Positions 47,501 through 61,252 are shown, numbered from the stretch's first letter. The stretch is DNA of 64,000 nucleotides from Rutstroemia sp. NJR-2017a BVV2 (GCA_002946415.1 NJPS01000076.1:1364001-1428000); one strand, 5' to 3'. Numbers and translations: made by a program. The notes: generated by a model not told the origin, from the sequence alone.

Positions 47501-48335
47501 GGTAATTTTGCCGATGTGGGGATTGGAGATAAGTCTTCTCGCTGATTATCCAATAGACTTGGACATCGTTGATCGAATTAAAGCCTTTCAGCATGGCTTC
47601 ATTTTGCACGGTGCCGCTAGTAAGAAGCTGACTGGGTAAGCATCCGCAAAGGAACCTGGAGGGTCATATACTTACTGGAAGAAGTAATGAAACACCGGAC
47701 CATGCAAGCGCGGCGTATGGTTGAACACTGACAGCGCTCTTGACTATCGGATCGGACCAGAGGAGAAACTTTACTAACCTCTCGGCTTGTTCCCGAGTCT
47801 TTATATCCTTCCCCAGAAGTGATACTCGCCACTGCTTCTTCTCCCTATCTTCCAATAGCTGCTTCACGATGGATTCGACGGACCTCGGGGTTGAGAGATC
47901 TGTGCTAGCTGCAGCGTCGTTTCGCAGAGAAGCCAGGTGCTTCTTGTAGTCTGCAACCAGCTGGGGCTGCCGGTTCTGAAATATCTCATAAGCTCGAGCC
48001 CAAGGATCGAGGTCGTGGCTCAGAGGAGTAGCAGGGGTGTCGGAAGCTGTTGGCTGAATAGGAGCAGATGGAGCTGGGGCGGGACTGCTACTCGCAGGCT
48101 GTGTGATAGACGGCGCGGCCTGCTCAGGTGGCGGCTGTGTGATGATTGTCGTGATGGACGAGACGTTAGCGGGCTCAGAGGCCGAGCCCGGCGCCACCGT
48201 TGTTGTGGGAGAGGATAGGTCCACTGCCGCAGTCGCAAACAGAGAGGAGCCTCTGTTCCCTCCTTTGAGCTCACCGCTGGGCTTTTCCTTAGGCTTTTCT
48301 GAGAATTTCCTCTTGATCTTTGAATAGAGTCCCAT
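44550..48335 (-). CDS. NLR: NWD-type N-terminus, NACHT NTPase, ankyrin repeats
   Basis: Two exons on the minus strand, 48335-47676 and 47627-44550, 1245 residues. Residues 1-110 are a Ser/Pro/Thr-rich leader after a basic start (MGLYSKIKRKFSEKPKEK). An NWD-type NACHT-associated domain follows (DPWARAYEIFQNRQPQLV, WRVSLLGKDI, AWSGVSLLLPLL). The NACHT domain has the P-loop SAGPGCGKSVLSRAL, Walker B VCVLDALDEC and KFLITSRPYDDLE. The C-terminal third is ten 34-residue ankyrin repeats (VVQLLLATGKVELNSKDD, RTPLSYAAMEGHEA) plus a partial one. Fungal NLRs sense non-self and trigger regulated death or heterokaryon incompatibility; no death-effector domain is recognisable at this N-terminus. A TATATAG element lies about 180 bp upstream. 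Confidence 0.95.
44560..45640 (-). repeat. Near-identical 102-bp ankyrin-coding repeats
   Basis: About ten head-to-tail 102-bp units inside the NLR. Most keep the same nucleotide run (on the plus strand GCGAGCAGCAGCTGGACTA) and differ mainly at the surface positions coding for the loop between VEL and TPL. Confidence 0.9.
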
Positions 48336-48640
48336 ACTGATTGTAAAGCTGGTATGTGATGGATATAGATGGCTGTCTCCAGAATTGTTGTTAGACGAGG
48401 ACAACGATCCGTGATTTTTGCGGCGGCAGGAGAAGTTGATCAGGTTGCGCGTTCTTAACGTTGCCCCGCCGTCGCGCTCAGCTTCATTTGCGTCACGTTC
48501 GAATGTCTAATTAAGCTATATATCCTCCTCGGCAAAGAAAAAAGCGGCCAATTTTGGTAGGCCAGGGCTGTTACTTCAGTAAAAGCAAAACTCTCTCAAA
48601 ACTCAATGAAACTTGATGTGACTTGATTTTTAAATTCCTA
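48336..48640. promoter_or_regulatory. Upstream region of the NLR
   Basis: AT-rich leader with TATATAG (minus strand) at about 48516-48522. No other motif recognised. Confidence 0.4.
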
Positions 48641-50640
48641 AGAAGGCAAACTGTATTGTGCTTAAAATTTTGGGGATTTCAGCTATGTTTTGTGGTTTGG
48701 TTTTGAAGCCCAAAAATAGCATAGGCTGCATGGGCACAGACCAATTTCGGCCACTTATTTCTTCGTGGAGGAGACCCCTTCTGGGGCATCACTGTCTACC
48801 GAGCCGGGCTGAAACTTTCGCAGTAAGTTTGGCGGGGAAGCCGATTTAGTTAGCGACTGTACCGCTTCTAGGGATGCGATGACTCTCACCTGCACATGGT
48901 GCATCCTACGAACCTTCGATCTTGTTATCAGAGAGCTAAGTAGAGTCGCTGGAGCTGGGTGGTGTGGTCGTACACTAATCGGAGGCAGTACTGGGAGCGA
49001 AGGTACGCGCAGCTGAGCATCGCTGAGGCACTCGCGACGAGCCCGGAACAGAGGACTACCAGCGAAACGGATATGAAAACCATCGGACGGTCGAAGATAC
49101 GAATAACGAATTTAAAGCGGTACCGGCCCTTTCGAGTCTACGGTGGGGGTGCAGAGCCTGATGGGTGACTTACGTTTAGTGAGCCCCTAAGCGGAATCAG
49201 CCCTTACGAGTCTGTAGTGGTATACAGGGCCTGCGAAGGAAGCTTTCGTAGATGGAGGTCGACAAGATACCTCTGGGGTATCGCGAGTAGAGTCCGGAAT
49301 CCAACAATATATACAGCTTGCAGGTATACCTTGCCTGAAGTTCACAGATGGTTGAAGGGAGTAGTGGTATAGAGCGGATTAGGTAGTGTCTTTTTGAGTC
49401 CAGCGAAGGATGCAAAGGGGAAGAGAGCGACTATAAAGGGTTTACAAGAGATCTAATAAATATTATTGTGTATATAGAGGGATATGATATAGAGGTTTCT
49501 GCGGATTCCAGAGAAGCATCGCTGTAGAGACGGGCCCGAGGGCGATAATACAGGATTACAATACTCTTATTAGGGGCTACGGTACCTCTCGACTCTAATC
49601 CGGTGTATCTGATATATCTCGAATCGATTCTTTATACGGCTACGAACTATACATTGGGAGGAAGGGTTATACAAGAGCACTTTGGTTAGTAAACTAGAAA
49701 CGCTATGTTTTTCGCTGCCTGGCTAGGGGTTAAGATATAGCAAAGTGCAAGATACAGTCAGCCTTGTTGTATAGGAGAGATCCGGCAAGGTAACACGAAA
49801 TAGTATACAAACCGCGGGGCGAAGTATATAATGGCAGCGACAGTAATACTGTCTATACGGCTCGAGAGGACGGATATGCGTATCGGTCTACAATAGGGTA
49901 TTAGCCAGCTGGCAATGGAGATACCGGGTAGGCTTAGGGAGCAAACAAGTAGAGGGGCATAAGGGAAAGCCTCTGGTCCTGGGCGGAACCTCCGAAGGAA
50001 GATATCTTCTGGGAAAGTATGGATAGGCGTTGCGAACCTATCTTGATTCTATTCTGACAAACCAATACTTTATGTATATAACCCAAACGAACCTATATAT
50101 AGAATCAATTCTTTACTTGCCAGATTGCATTCAAAAAAGACCACAAGGCCGTCATTGTTTTCACAGACAACCAGGCAGCAAGCAGGTCCGTGGCCAACCC
50201 AGACAGTTGAAACGGCAGCGGCAATGTCGTAAACTTATTTCCGTACTAGGAACAACGAAAGGCTGCCCCCTGTCTGTGAGTCTGTCTATGATTTTCCAAC
50301 CGAGAACCAATTTCAGTACTACGATAGACTAATCACTGAAATCAGAACTTTGTATTCGGGACGGCGACGGTAGCAATAGATCATAGAGATTGCCCAATTC
50401 TCCTTGATCTATGGTCGTATGTGACAGAAGGTCTTCCAAATGATGCTATATACCATAAATGGCGATCGGTAGCTTGTTCGAACGTGAGTATTCTGCAAGA
50501 CATGCCTTGCTGTCTGCGTACTATTGGTAGATTTCTTTTGATGAACTGAACTGGAGAGAAGAAATTGTAGAGCGAGAAGATGCTTTTATGTCAATCAGTC
50601 ACAAGATATTTCGAAATCAATCACGCCGTCGCTAAGTGCG
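48641..50640 (+). mobile_element. Decayed non-LTR retroelement, RNase H remnant
   Basis: A stretch of about 2 kb with many stop codons and TA-rich substitutions. At 50139-50209 one frame encodes KAVIVFTDNQAASRS, resembling the RNase H active-site strand of fungal Tad-like LINEs, with stops soon after. Shorter coding-like pieces lie at 48959-49165 (VWSYTNRRQYWERRYAQL). Boundaries are uncertain and no terminal repeat or poly-A tail was found. TA enrichment is compatible with repeat-induced point mutation but no index was calculated. Confidence 0.45.
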
Positions 50641-50907
50641 GTGTTGAGGTGAAGTCAGACTGTACTCGAAAGTATGGCCCCACGTGCGCGTACTCCGGAA
50701 ATGTACTAGCGTGACCGCGCTCGTAAAGTGCTTCGCGCTCTTATCTTCATTTCGCGTTCCAGCCTCCTACAACTTTTACATCAATTCAAACAATCAACAT
50801 CAAAATTTCCATTTCTATCATTGTACTATACCCAACTGCGCTGTCCGGTCTTCAATTACCCATATAATTCACCCAATTCTTCTTCCGATCCTCATCCGAC
50901 CGGCACA

Positions 50908-51648
50908 ATGACAATGTATCTTAAGCGCAAGCGGTCTAATTCTGATATCTCTACCACTTCCTCCATGCTCACCAGCCCTCTTCACAATGGCAATTCCATG
51001 GCAATCGATTCTACTGCCATCGCATCACCTTCGTTATTGTCATCGAGGACGAGGAAGCGTCATAGGGATAATAGACCGAATGAGGAAATCGTTCACCGTA
51101 TGTTATACTTGGCAAATAACTGTCCAATCTCATAACTAATCAGTCGCACAGAACACACACTATCACTTCTCTATTCAGCGCAGCAACACCAATACAACTC
51201 CTTCCCAACTCCCACCACATCCCCAACCTTCGCCCCGGTAGCTCCAATCCCAGCACCGAACCAGGCTTCCCATCAATCATCCCTTCATTCGTTCTGGCAA
51301 TTACCTTCAGCGCGCCATACATCACCAGGCAGTGATTCCAGTTCTCCTTCCACGTCTGCAAATACGCCAGCTCTGATATCGAATAATCAATTCTTTCGCC
51401 CCACGAATTGCGAAGACTGCGATGCTTCCCTGAGCCAGGAGGATGGCGATGGAATGGATGTAGATATGATGATGGATGTCGACGGAGCAGGAGAAGTAAA
51501 CCATGCGTGCACGAGCTGTGGGAAAGCAGTCTGTCATTCTTGCGCTGTGAGCAATTTGGGGATGCAGAGGAAATGTTTAGGATGTGCTGGGAGGAATGCA
51601 AGACAGGGCGGGAAGAGATGGGTCGGTGGATTGGGATGGATGGATTAA
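50908..51648 (+). CDS. Hypothetical CxxC zinc-site protein
   Basis: Two exons, 50908-51097 and 51152-51648, 228 residues; the intron is 54 nt (GTATGT...CACAG, with a CATAACTAAT branch point). The N-terminus is basic (MYLKRKRSNSD; RTRKRHRDNR), suggesting nuclear import. A Ser/Pro-rich middle follows. The C-terminal third has four CxxC pairs: NCEDC, ACTSCGK, VCHSCA and KCLGC, separated by an acidic Asp/Met insert. The spacing is that of a small cross-braced zinc module. It resembles an uncharacterised protein conserved in filamentous fungi, though I cannot name the family. The ATG was chosen because the basic stretch follows directly; the upstream part of the frame looks like leader. Confidence 0.8.
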
Positions 51649-53640
51649 TGGATTGCTCGAGGAGTTGGAATATTATACCCGGGAATTGTTCCTTTTGAAT
51701 ATCTTGTTCGTTAAAAGCTTGTCTTTATATTGGTATAGGGAGTCTGTTGGTTACCTCAGATCGAAGCTATATATGGCCCGAATTATTAATGTACGGCTCA
51801 TTTACTGGACTGGTTCCTTGTTCGAGGTACTTAATCATTTTCGTCTCTGTCTATCAAGTGCCGTATATGATCACTCAATCTTCGATGCCAGTACTCCAGT
51901 CTGTAATGAAGGAAAACACCAGTTCCATCCCTCCCACTGTCCTGGCTACAATTCCCGAGCACATCGCCAGCTTCAAAGACACTGCTTATGTTCTTCTTGC
52001 ATGTTACAAGTGTAGACTCGTTCCACAGCCTTGCAGGAACCGCTATAGTGCCATGCCATGATTCCTGAGCAAATACTCGGACGCAGACAATATGGAGCCC
52101 TGCCCTCAGATAATACGATACGTTGTCTGGGTAAGTTAAGTAACCATCATCCATGTATACTCTTGCTGGTGGAGCCATCCCAGATCTGGAGCTATTATTG
52201 TTGACGATAGCTAGTGCCTGTTGAGTAACGTACCTGAGCATATAAGTTACAAATATGGTCTGCGCTACACGGGCAATGGATCCCATACTGGCCAGGACGA
52301 TGTTCAGTCACCATCAAGCCGAGCAGTTACTGATAAGAAGGGTTTGTTTGTTCTCTCATGCTTCAAGGCAGATGCTACAGCACCTATGTCCCAACGTCTA
52401 TTTTTTGGATTCATCAAAAGTTACTTGGTCGGCAGGTAAACTGGGACGGCAGCTTTCTACAATCTCGCGGCGCATGCCACTCACTCACTATCAGTCCTAG
52501 CGAAAAAAGAAGCTCTGCTACCGTGGTGACCGATATTCTGAGTGACGAAAAGTTTGTTATCTTTTCTTGCTGTATCTTGCGGGAATTTCGTCTCCTCATT
52601 CTCTGCACAATATAACTCAGTACGACTAGCACCAGAGGTAGCATTGCCCCGAATCAAAGATGTGAAAGCATACACCTGGAGCGGGAGAGAACATTCAGCC
52701 TCGAGGATATTGAAAGGTCTCTGCTAGTTTTTGAGGTATTTTATGAGATGAGCCTAATCAAAGGTCTACAGATCCACGCTAACCGTTACATCCTGCGAGG
52801 AATTGCTCCTTGAGCCTGATGTGTTTCTTCCTGTGACAGAGGGAAGCAAGCGATTCTCAAGGAATGGAGAGAGTTTTATAGGAGTCTAGGAAGAAGAGAA
52901 ATGCAGAAAGATAGAGAATAGAAGTAGTGTAAGTACCCTGTATCTAGGTCCTGCTTAGCCTATGCCTAGGTGCTGCGCAGCCACTTCCTAGGCTATCGTA
53001 GTTATTTGCTCCCTAAACCCGTAGATCGCCCTCTCGCAATTCCCCTGAAAGAACACTGACATTCATTGTTCGGCGTCATGAGGATAAGCCTCCTATAGTG
53101 CGATATGCACACATACCATCGCTATAGAGGCGTCTTTTCCCTGGGTTATCACGAAGAACCCTTAAAGGGTATACATCAGACTGCAATATAGTATCCTCCC
53201 GATGCAATCACATAGTAGCCTCAACTTCCCATTGTAAGACATAGATGTAGGATTAGTGGTCCTTGGATATGCCTAACTTGCGGATCCATCTTTGAGGATA
53301 TATGGTAGATAGAGTCAGGTCATATCTCAAATATCAAGGCTGCACGACCTAGAAAACACTACATTTTCTTTGGGGGCACCTCAAATCTTTGCATTATGTA
53401 GTCGATAAACATGGATCTGGTCCCGCATGCATCCTTATATATAGTGAGCTGAAGACTGATGTTGCAGATGCCCTCATCTTGTAGCACTGATAACTTTATT
53501 AGTTGTAGCAGCAATAGGAATAAGATGCTCGAACACTTGGGGCTACAGATTCTTATCCCGGGGGATGACGACAAGGCGATAGACTAGAACTTCTAGCAAT
53601 TAAAGGATATTGGACTTCACTTCTTGGTATCTCACTACTA
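51649..53640. other. No confident gene; one minus-strand frame of note
   Basis: A minus-strand frame (52286-51831, 151 codons, ATG start) carries Asn-X-Ser/Thr sites (NNNSSRS, WNEST) but no recognised domain. It overlaps plus-strand frames of equal length, so I do not call it a gene. The remainder, including 52.9-53.6 kb, looks degenerate. Confidence 0.35.
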
Positions 53641-56600
53641 TATAAATCCCACGTAAACCCCTCTACACCCTCGCCTTACACACGCCCCCAAAGTCACCTC
53701 ACTTTCCATCGCACTGACATCTCTCCACAACGTACAGCATCAGCACCAGCCCCAACCATCCGACATCCACCCTGCACTACCTCAACCCATCACTTGCCCA
53801 TCCAGACCCCACCCCATCCCCTAGCTGAAGCACACAATATGAAACCCTAAATTCCCAGTCGTGCGAGCAGTTATTCCAATACATGCAATTGACCTTTCGG
53901 AAAAAAAGGTCATATATGCAATCGCCCTACTCGGCCAGGACGCAGTCGTACATATCTTGCGTCCTTTTCCTCCGCATACCTCGAGCCTGGCTGGCTGCAG
54001 CAGGCATGTTATAAAGCAGACTGCCTTCTTGCTTGATACATTGATTGATGAGATGTGCAAACAGCAGAATCTATGAACAGCCTACCTCATCACGCCTCAT
54101 GCAAGCGTCCGAACTCCCCAGCTTCACCTCAACTCACCTGACCGAGCACCTATCTATCTCCTATGCAGGCAACCAACTCCATGTTACACAGAGACAGGAA
54201 ACTGCCGATTGAGTTTGAGTAGGAACATAGCACAAACGTAAACATATCATATGCCCCTCTCACCACGACGTACTCCTCACCCACTACTTAGTAAGTAAGT
54301 CAGACGTTTGTGGAAATGACATCGAAACCCATCCATCTCTCCATCCATCCAGTCATTAGCTACTTAGCCAACATCAATGAAACAACACCGCAAGGAAGAG
54401 GCAAAAACATAGGAATAGGGGCACGAAAGGGATAAGTGCATATATCAATCAAAATTGTTTGACAGCACACAAACCCAACATCGCATATCGAAATCTCGCT
54501 TCGCGCTTTCGGGAGGGACATCCCCGAAATTCGGGGTTTCAATAATTACTAGGGAAAGGAAGGACGCGGAAGAGGCTTCTGGAAGAAGTTTAATTCGCGC
54601 GCATGATTTGATTAGAAAGCAGGCCAGGTACGAGTGAGTGAGAGTGTGTATACGAGTTCTACCATCTAGAGTAACAATCCTGTACGATCTGTTGGTATTT
54701 CCAGCTGCTCATTCGTACCTGCGAGGTAACTCTCGTTCCCCTCGCCATCCACACATAAACTTACGCACCGCAGTACAAGTACCAAAAGCTGCCCCTGAAT
54801 TCTAGTGTGAGCTTACAGCACCGCACGGCGAGGAGAGAATGCATATTCACCGAACCAATCACAACCGCCAATTCCCCCTCCGCGTCCTGTATCCAGCTCT
54901 CAGCTGTGTAACAGCCAGGCAGCCACACCCACTTTCCCCCACCTTCTCACCAATCATCCGCGTCCGTTACACACAACATGTGAAAAGCCACCTTTTTCGC
55001 TCGGCGCTGCTACGCCATTCATCCATCATGACTTTTGGACTGCTGAAGGGAGATGGAACTCTCCCCGTGTGTGCCGTGTTGCGTGCGTGCGTGCGTGTGG
55101 TGTGGTATTCGTGTTTCTTGCTGGAAGCGGAAGGTGTTGCAACCTTATCCTGTCAGCGCCGAGTTGCATGTTAATGTCGTGCCTCGGACCCAACCCAACC
55201 CAAACCAGCCATTCTGATTTCATACAAGCAGCGCAACTTTACATATATAGCAGAGATACTTTCGTCATAGCATACCGTACCGTAAGCTGGGAAGGAGGGT
55301 CGAGAATACGACCGTGATACCGTGGCCGCGACGTGAGAGATTCGCGACGAGGCTGACTGGATGTTTTATCCATAGGAATCCGACATACGGTAGCTGCGAA
55401 CAGACGGACTGCTGAATGTCCATTCTTACCTTAGGGCTAGGAGGTGCGTGTTCCGCGGAAGATGGATACATCACTGTGACTGTGACTGTAACTGTGATTG
55501 CTTGCCTGTGTGTCCGTCTGTACTAAGAGACAGATGTAACGGGTTGATGGATTCCTACCTGATTTGACATGACTACGACTACGACTACTGCGCACTGAAG
55601 TACGGGAGCGTCGGCGAATTTCTCCCAACTCAGTATTTCCCTTCGTATGTCTGAGCAGAAATCGTCATGATACACGTACGTACATCTCTGGTTGTCCGGC
55701 CACGAGAATTGGTTTTATTTTTGGTGTTGGTTTTGGTTTTTGGTTTTTCCCTCGCTCGCTCTAACTGAGTAATGGAAGCACATATTGCATCAGCGATTCA
55801 AGCATTCCATTCCGCATGTTCTGGATTTTCAAGTTTGTCAGGACAAGACGAGGTCCTTGCGGTGGTCACAAGTGATTGCTGATCATAATGGTCTTTTTGG
55901 AACCGGTCGATCGGTTTGCTGGCTGATCGGCAGCACCATTGATTTTGTTTGGTGTAAAACAATAAACAATAAACGCACTCAAGTCATTCAGGGTCTTGAA
56001 CGCAGATGAGGGTTGCAGATGGAGATGAAGATATACACATATTAATATGCCACACAAATCAAGACTCTACACCTGCATAATATATTCATTCATCCAAAAA
56101 TATCTGGAGATATACAGACAGGCATCTGCATATATCTATGCACTAGATACCCTTATTCAGATCTGCATTAATTTATCCGTCTTATGCAAGCTCTCTTTAG
56201 GAGCAAAGAGCATCAACCCCTTTTACCCCACTACTTAAGGAAAAACCAAATCCTGCGCCGTCATCATCGCCAGCTAAAGTGCTGCACCTCATTGCACCTC
56301 ACTGCATCAAACTCGCTCCACATCAGCGCTTTCACCTAAACCTAGCCTGGTCGTCCGCTCGTTCGTCGTTTACAGGCAAAGACCTCCTATCCTGCATCTC
56401 CATGCATCAATCCATCTGCATGAACGCGCTCCCCTACCACTCCACTCCCCTCCCACGCCAATTCACGTTGCTCGCCCCCAACGCAATCTCGAAACCAGTT
56501 TTTCAATCAATCAATCGCGTCGAGCGCGTCCATCACGTCTGCTCCTCAATTAAATCACGTCACGTTCTCACGCGTATCCCAAGCCGCAAACTCTGCCGCA

Positions 56601-57270
56601 CCCAGTAGAATCTGATCTGAGCCCCCCCCCGACGCCAATGCAGTTGCAGTTACATTTTTCACACAAAACTTCCTTCCTTGCGAACCAATCTGCTGCTCCG
56701 CCAATGCAGATTCCAAACGTCATGTTCCCAATTAAAATTTCACAAACACACGCCCCCAAGGACGGCGTTTGAGCCGCATACGCTTGGATGGATTTCACAC
56801 GCAGCTATTTGGGACGCGGCGAGGCAGAGAAAGGTTTGATATACTCACCTCACACACACGCACACACGATGACGAAGAGTCAAGACAATACATACACGGT
56901 GAGTGGAGACGGGGGCTTGGAACATGATTATCGTTTGAGTGGTTTTATTTCCTCCTGCCTCTTACCTTACATACTTTGGATGATCTTACAAGCATTGATC
57001 CATCCTTATGCTCTTAATCGGCGCGCTGCACTGCACCAACAGCAATAATCCTTTCACGTATCTGCAAGAAATCTCACACAAAACGAAAGGCCCGAACATA
57101 TACATACATGACAAGATTTTTTTTTCTTGGTGCTCAATATTTGGCGAATGCACACGGTCAATATTCAGACGCCACGATTCCCGCTTTTCATCACCACTTA
57201 TGTAGGTCGTCTCGGTAGTGTACAGTAGGTGTCTGCTCCCTTACTCCGCACGGTGAAAGCTGGAGGATGT

Positions 57271-57307
57271 TATATTATATTATATTATATTATATCATAT
57301 CATATAA
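57271..57307. repeat. (TATAT)n microsatellite
   Basis: Seven or so TATAT/TATAC-type pentamers (TATATTATATTATATTATAT then CATATCATATAAG). Confidence 0.85.
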
Positions 57308-57821
57308 GTTAACTTATGAGGATCGCAAAATAGGACAAAAGGACAAAACGGCACGTCCCCGCTCGGGATTCTCTTCTATAGGATCCGGATTGAGGGATAT
57401 GAGACGTTTACGACATGTGGTAAGCCATTCATGTAGGCTATAAATTGCTGGACAGTGTTGAATAAGCTTAGGGATTTACATACATACAGTAAGATACTCA
57501 CCCAACCGTCACGCAGCACAAAGTAACCGTTTTTGTCTCCCCTTAAATCCTCCTACCTTCACTCACTCAGTATGTTGTATGTTTGCCTCCAACCCCATAT
57601 TCACTTCCAACCCCCCGGTATCCGCATCCCACTTCCCATGACATCTTTGTACATTCATCCATTCAATATCTCCAACACCCCCAAGACAACAACCTCACTC
57701 GCTCACTCCCTCGACCCTCTCACGCCTCTCTCTTCCGAGACAGCATCACCCACTCTACCCCAACAATAAAAACCGAAATAGAACAAAAAAAAATCGATAA
57801 GTAGGTACCAAAGACAAGTTT

Positions 57822-57845
57822 CACCCACCCATCCATCCATCCATT
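57822..57845. repeat. (CATC)n microsatellite
   Basis: CACCCACCCATCCATCCATC followed by CATT. Confidence 0.75.
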
Positions 57846-58065
57846 AACTAGCAAATAAATATTCTAGAACCTCCACACCCTATAATCCAGGGACTAGTCC
57901 CTAGTTAGTGAGTGCATGAATAAAAATATCCGCCGGGTGCACAGGTACATAAATAGCATAACTTTATTTGCACTGCATAGCATATTTAGCATTGCACAAA
58001 GTGCGGGGAATACCGATTTGGATTTCTGGCCAGATCTATCTATCTGTCGGTGTGGTGTATATGAG

Positions 58066-58090
58066 GTGATGTGATGTGATGCGATGTGAT
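58066..58090. repeat. (GTGAT)n microsatellite
   Basis: Five GTGAT-type pentamers, one with a substitution (GCGAT). Confidence 0.75.
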
Positions 58091-61000
58091 GGACGGAGTA
58101 TCTAACCGTCTTGTAAAATATCACATATTGAGAGGAGAAAAATGAGTTAGATGAAACGAAACGGGAGACGAATATGTTTGTTTCGTTTCATCAATTCGGA
58201 GATGAACACCCCCGACTCACGTGCGTAATTTCCTATGCATGTATGTATGCGCAAGTAATGTAATGTAATGAATACAATACTTGCACCTTACCCTTTTGCT
58301 TATCATCAATCTCTCAAGCAGAAATACGATGTTGCGTTCGTAAACGATAACGATGGCGGTTAAAATACCCTCTCATCTCGGATCTCACAAACCGAACTGT
58401 TGCAGTGATGCGATTCCGGTAAAATTCATTCATACATCTCACCTCCGCTCCCCGCCCGGCCCGCCCGGCCTTAAGATTCGATAAGCAGACAGGCAGGTGG
58501 AAGAGAAGAGAAGAAATTTTTCTTCTGCATACCAGCCACGTAACAAGAACGATGCTTCTCCGTTGCTCACCCAACGACGAGAATGAAAAACTGCACAGAA
58601 AAATCGAAATCGATCCGCTCGGTCCTTTCTCCACCCCGCCCGCCAGCCAGCCAGCGGAACCCATATTATACATAGTATTTTCTGTTCTCTTCTTCCCTCA
58701 TCCCATCCCTCTATCCAGTGAACAAGCAAACCCAACCCCAACCCCGCTGAGTGGAGAAGCTTGTGTAAGTATATATGCAGACGCGCAAAACGCGAACGCA
58801 GAAATTTTCATCCTTCTTTCTCGTCTACATGTGTCAGTGCTCAACGCGATGCGATAGATGGAGGGCGACGACCGAGATTTGATGCATCTACCACTGCTAC
58901 TACGCAATTTCGCTTTTATTTCAGCCTCACATGTGGCTGGTACAATGCATCTGGATAGGCCATTGACCAATCAAACGCTGCCAGTTTTTTGATTCGCGTT
59001 CGTGGAAAAGGACACTTAGGTACCAGATGCAGTAGTTTCGCGACAATGAGGTAACTGGGCGTTAGAGTAGTGGGGCGGGAATGAGAATTGCATGCATGAG
59101 ACTAAAAACGGGCGCGCAGTGGTAAAGAGAGGGTGAGAGGGTGGGAATAGCTTCACCTTTTTTTTGGTGGGTTTAAGGTCTAGGCTGTTGGGTTTTTATT
59201 CAGTTAACTTGTATCAATTGTATCCACCCTACTCACCGCGACGTCGCGTGCGTGAATTTTGCAGTACGTACTTACTCTGTACAGTATACAGCAGTAAGCT
59301 AGCTGTTCTATTGCGGAGAAATGGATCTCCCTTACTCTACAGTATGTACAGAACCTGACTCAGCATGTAAAGTCGGCTTTTATCAAGCTGCCAATAAGTT
59401 CAGTTAAGTTAGATTTTAATAGTTCTCTTATTCTTCCCTTCTCTGACTTTACTTCGCAGCACAATCAAATCACATCAATCACTTAATCTCTGCCGAATTC
59501 CCGGTTGCCCCGGGCCGTCTGTCTGTACTAAGATACAGATATAGTAGGTGAACCGTTTGCTGGTGAAATTTTCTCCGAGATTGTGTTTGTGATGAGACAC
59601 GAACATGGAAATACGATACAATGGCTGGGACTTGAGAGAGATTGAATGGAATAACCTAAAGAAAAGAATGGCAATGATTTGCAGTAGCGTACTGTACTGT
59701 AGGTTAAACACGGCGATGATATGATGCTGGATGACGATGAATCGTAAACCCTCCAAAAAAAATAACAACACATATACAGACACGGAGAAAAGATAGGCAG
59801 GAATCTCCCTATATCTACACCCTCAAATCGGTCAGGTCAGCCCCCACGCACATCAGTTGAGGAGACTAAGGATCCAAGCACCAGGATCGAAGATGATATG
59901 CAGACAGGCGCGTCGCTACGCCACGCGAGAGAGAAATCCGGGTTCGACGCGTAGAGTGGTTTCTCCGATTGGAGGTGCAGTGGGCGGAGCGAGCGGGCGC
60001 GGTTGGGACGGAGGGAGGGAGGGGGTGTGAGCGGAGGGGGAATGGGTGTTGGGATGGGGGTTGGATGGTGGTGTTGTGTATGCATAGGTTTGGTGGGTTG
60101 TGAGGATAGTAAAGGTTTATGAATAAATGATGGGATGGGATAGGATGGATGGGTATACTGATCTTCAGTGCAGATTGGGAGATATTATACTTTATAGACA
60201 ACAAGAACAATTATTAACTTACAAATAAACATCCTATTGAACTTAACTAATTCAATAGCTACTGTACCTACGAAGTTCCTAGATCTCAACACCCCCCTTG
60301 CCCTCGAACCAAATCCTCGGGTCTCCACTCCAGCAAAGCGGAAGAAGAGAAACGGTTTTCACTTTACTTTACCTGCTTTACCTATTCAAGAAGTACAGGT
60401 CTCCATCCATTCATTCATTCATTCAAAGAATGATCATGTGCTTCACTTGACGGTGAGGTGGATCACGTCGAAGGATTCCGGGATACTGTCTCTGAAGGGG
60501 AATAGATAGCTCGGGATGGTATTGAATGGGCTTGGCGAACGGTTTCTTCTTTCTTTGGGTGGGAATTGTGGGGAGGTTATTGATTTGGATCGAGGGAAGT
60601 GGCTGGTGAGTGAGTGTTGGGATTGTGTATTCAATTCAAGTCTATTACCAAACAGCTGTTGATCATACCACTTCACCCCCCCTCCCTCCTGACTCCTAAC
60701 AAGGACAAGGCGTCTCGGAAGCCTTAACCAGATATTCGGCCGACGCGCAGTCACAGTCGCCGAGAAATCAAATTCGCCCCTTCGGCTGGACGAACTGCCT
60801 AGCTTGCGTGGTCGCTTGCTGACTGATTGATCGTCATGCTTTCTGCTTGGATACTTGGGTGAAATAAATTCATAAAGTGGTGAGAGAGATAAGCTAGGGT
60901 TTGGGGAGGGGAAGAGATCAGATCATTGGATGGAACGAACGAACCAAATGGACGACTTAAGCAATTCAGGAAAAAGGTACGAAACGGCCTGTACCTGTGC

Positions 61001-61252
61001 CTGAAGATAACCAACATCCAACATTTAGAAAGCAATAGCATAGCATGACGATACGGAAATACACCCGCACACGACTGCAATCCAATCAATCATGTGGCGT
61101 AGCAGCAGACTTCGGCGTGAGCGTTATTTTGGGCGAAGGCGAAGACGAAAGGACAGGTACCGACAGGCATAAGGTTAGTGGTGAATCTCCGCAATATGCA
61201 CAGGTTCCTGCTAGTGGGATACATAAAAGGAGGTACAGAAACTGTGACAAGG

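Noticed and set aside
51831..52286. Minus-strand frame of 151 codons
   Set aside because: Overlapping plus-strand frames are equally long, and there is no domain, splice support or conserved motif.
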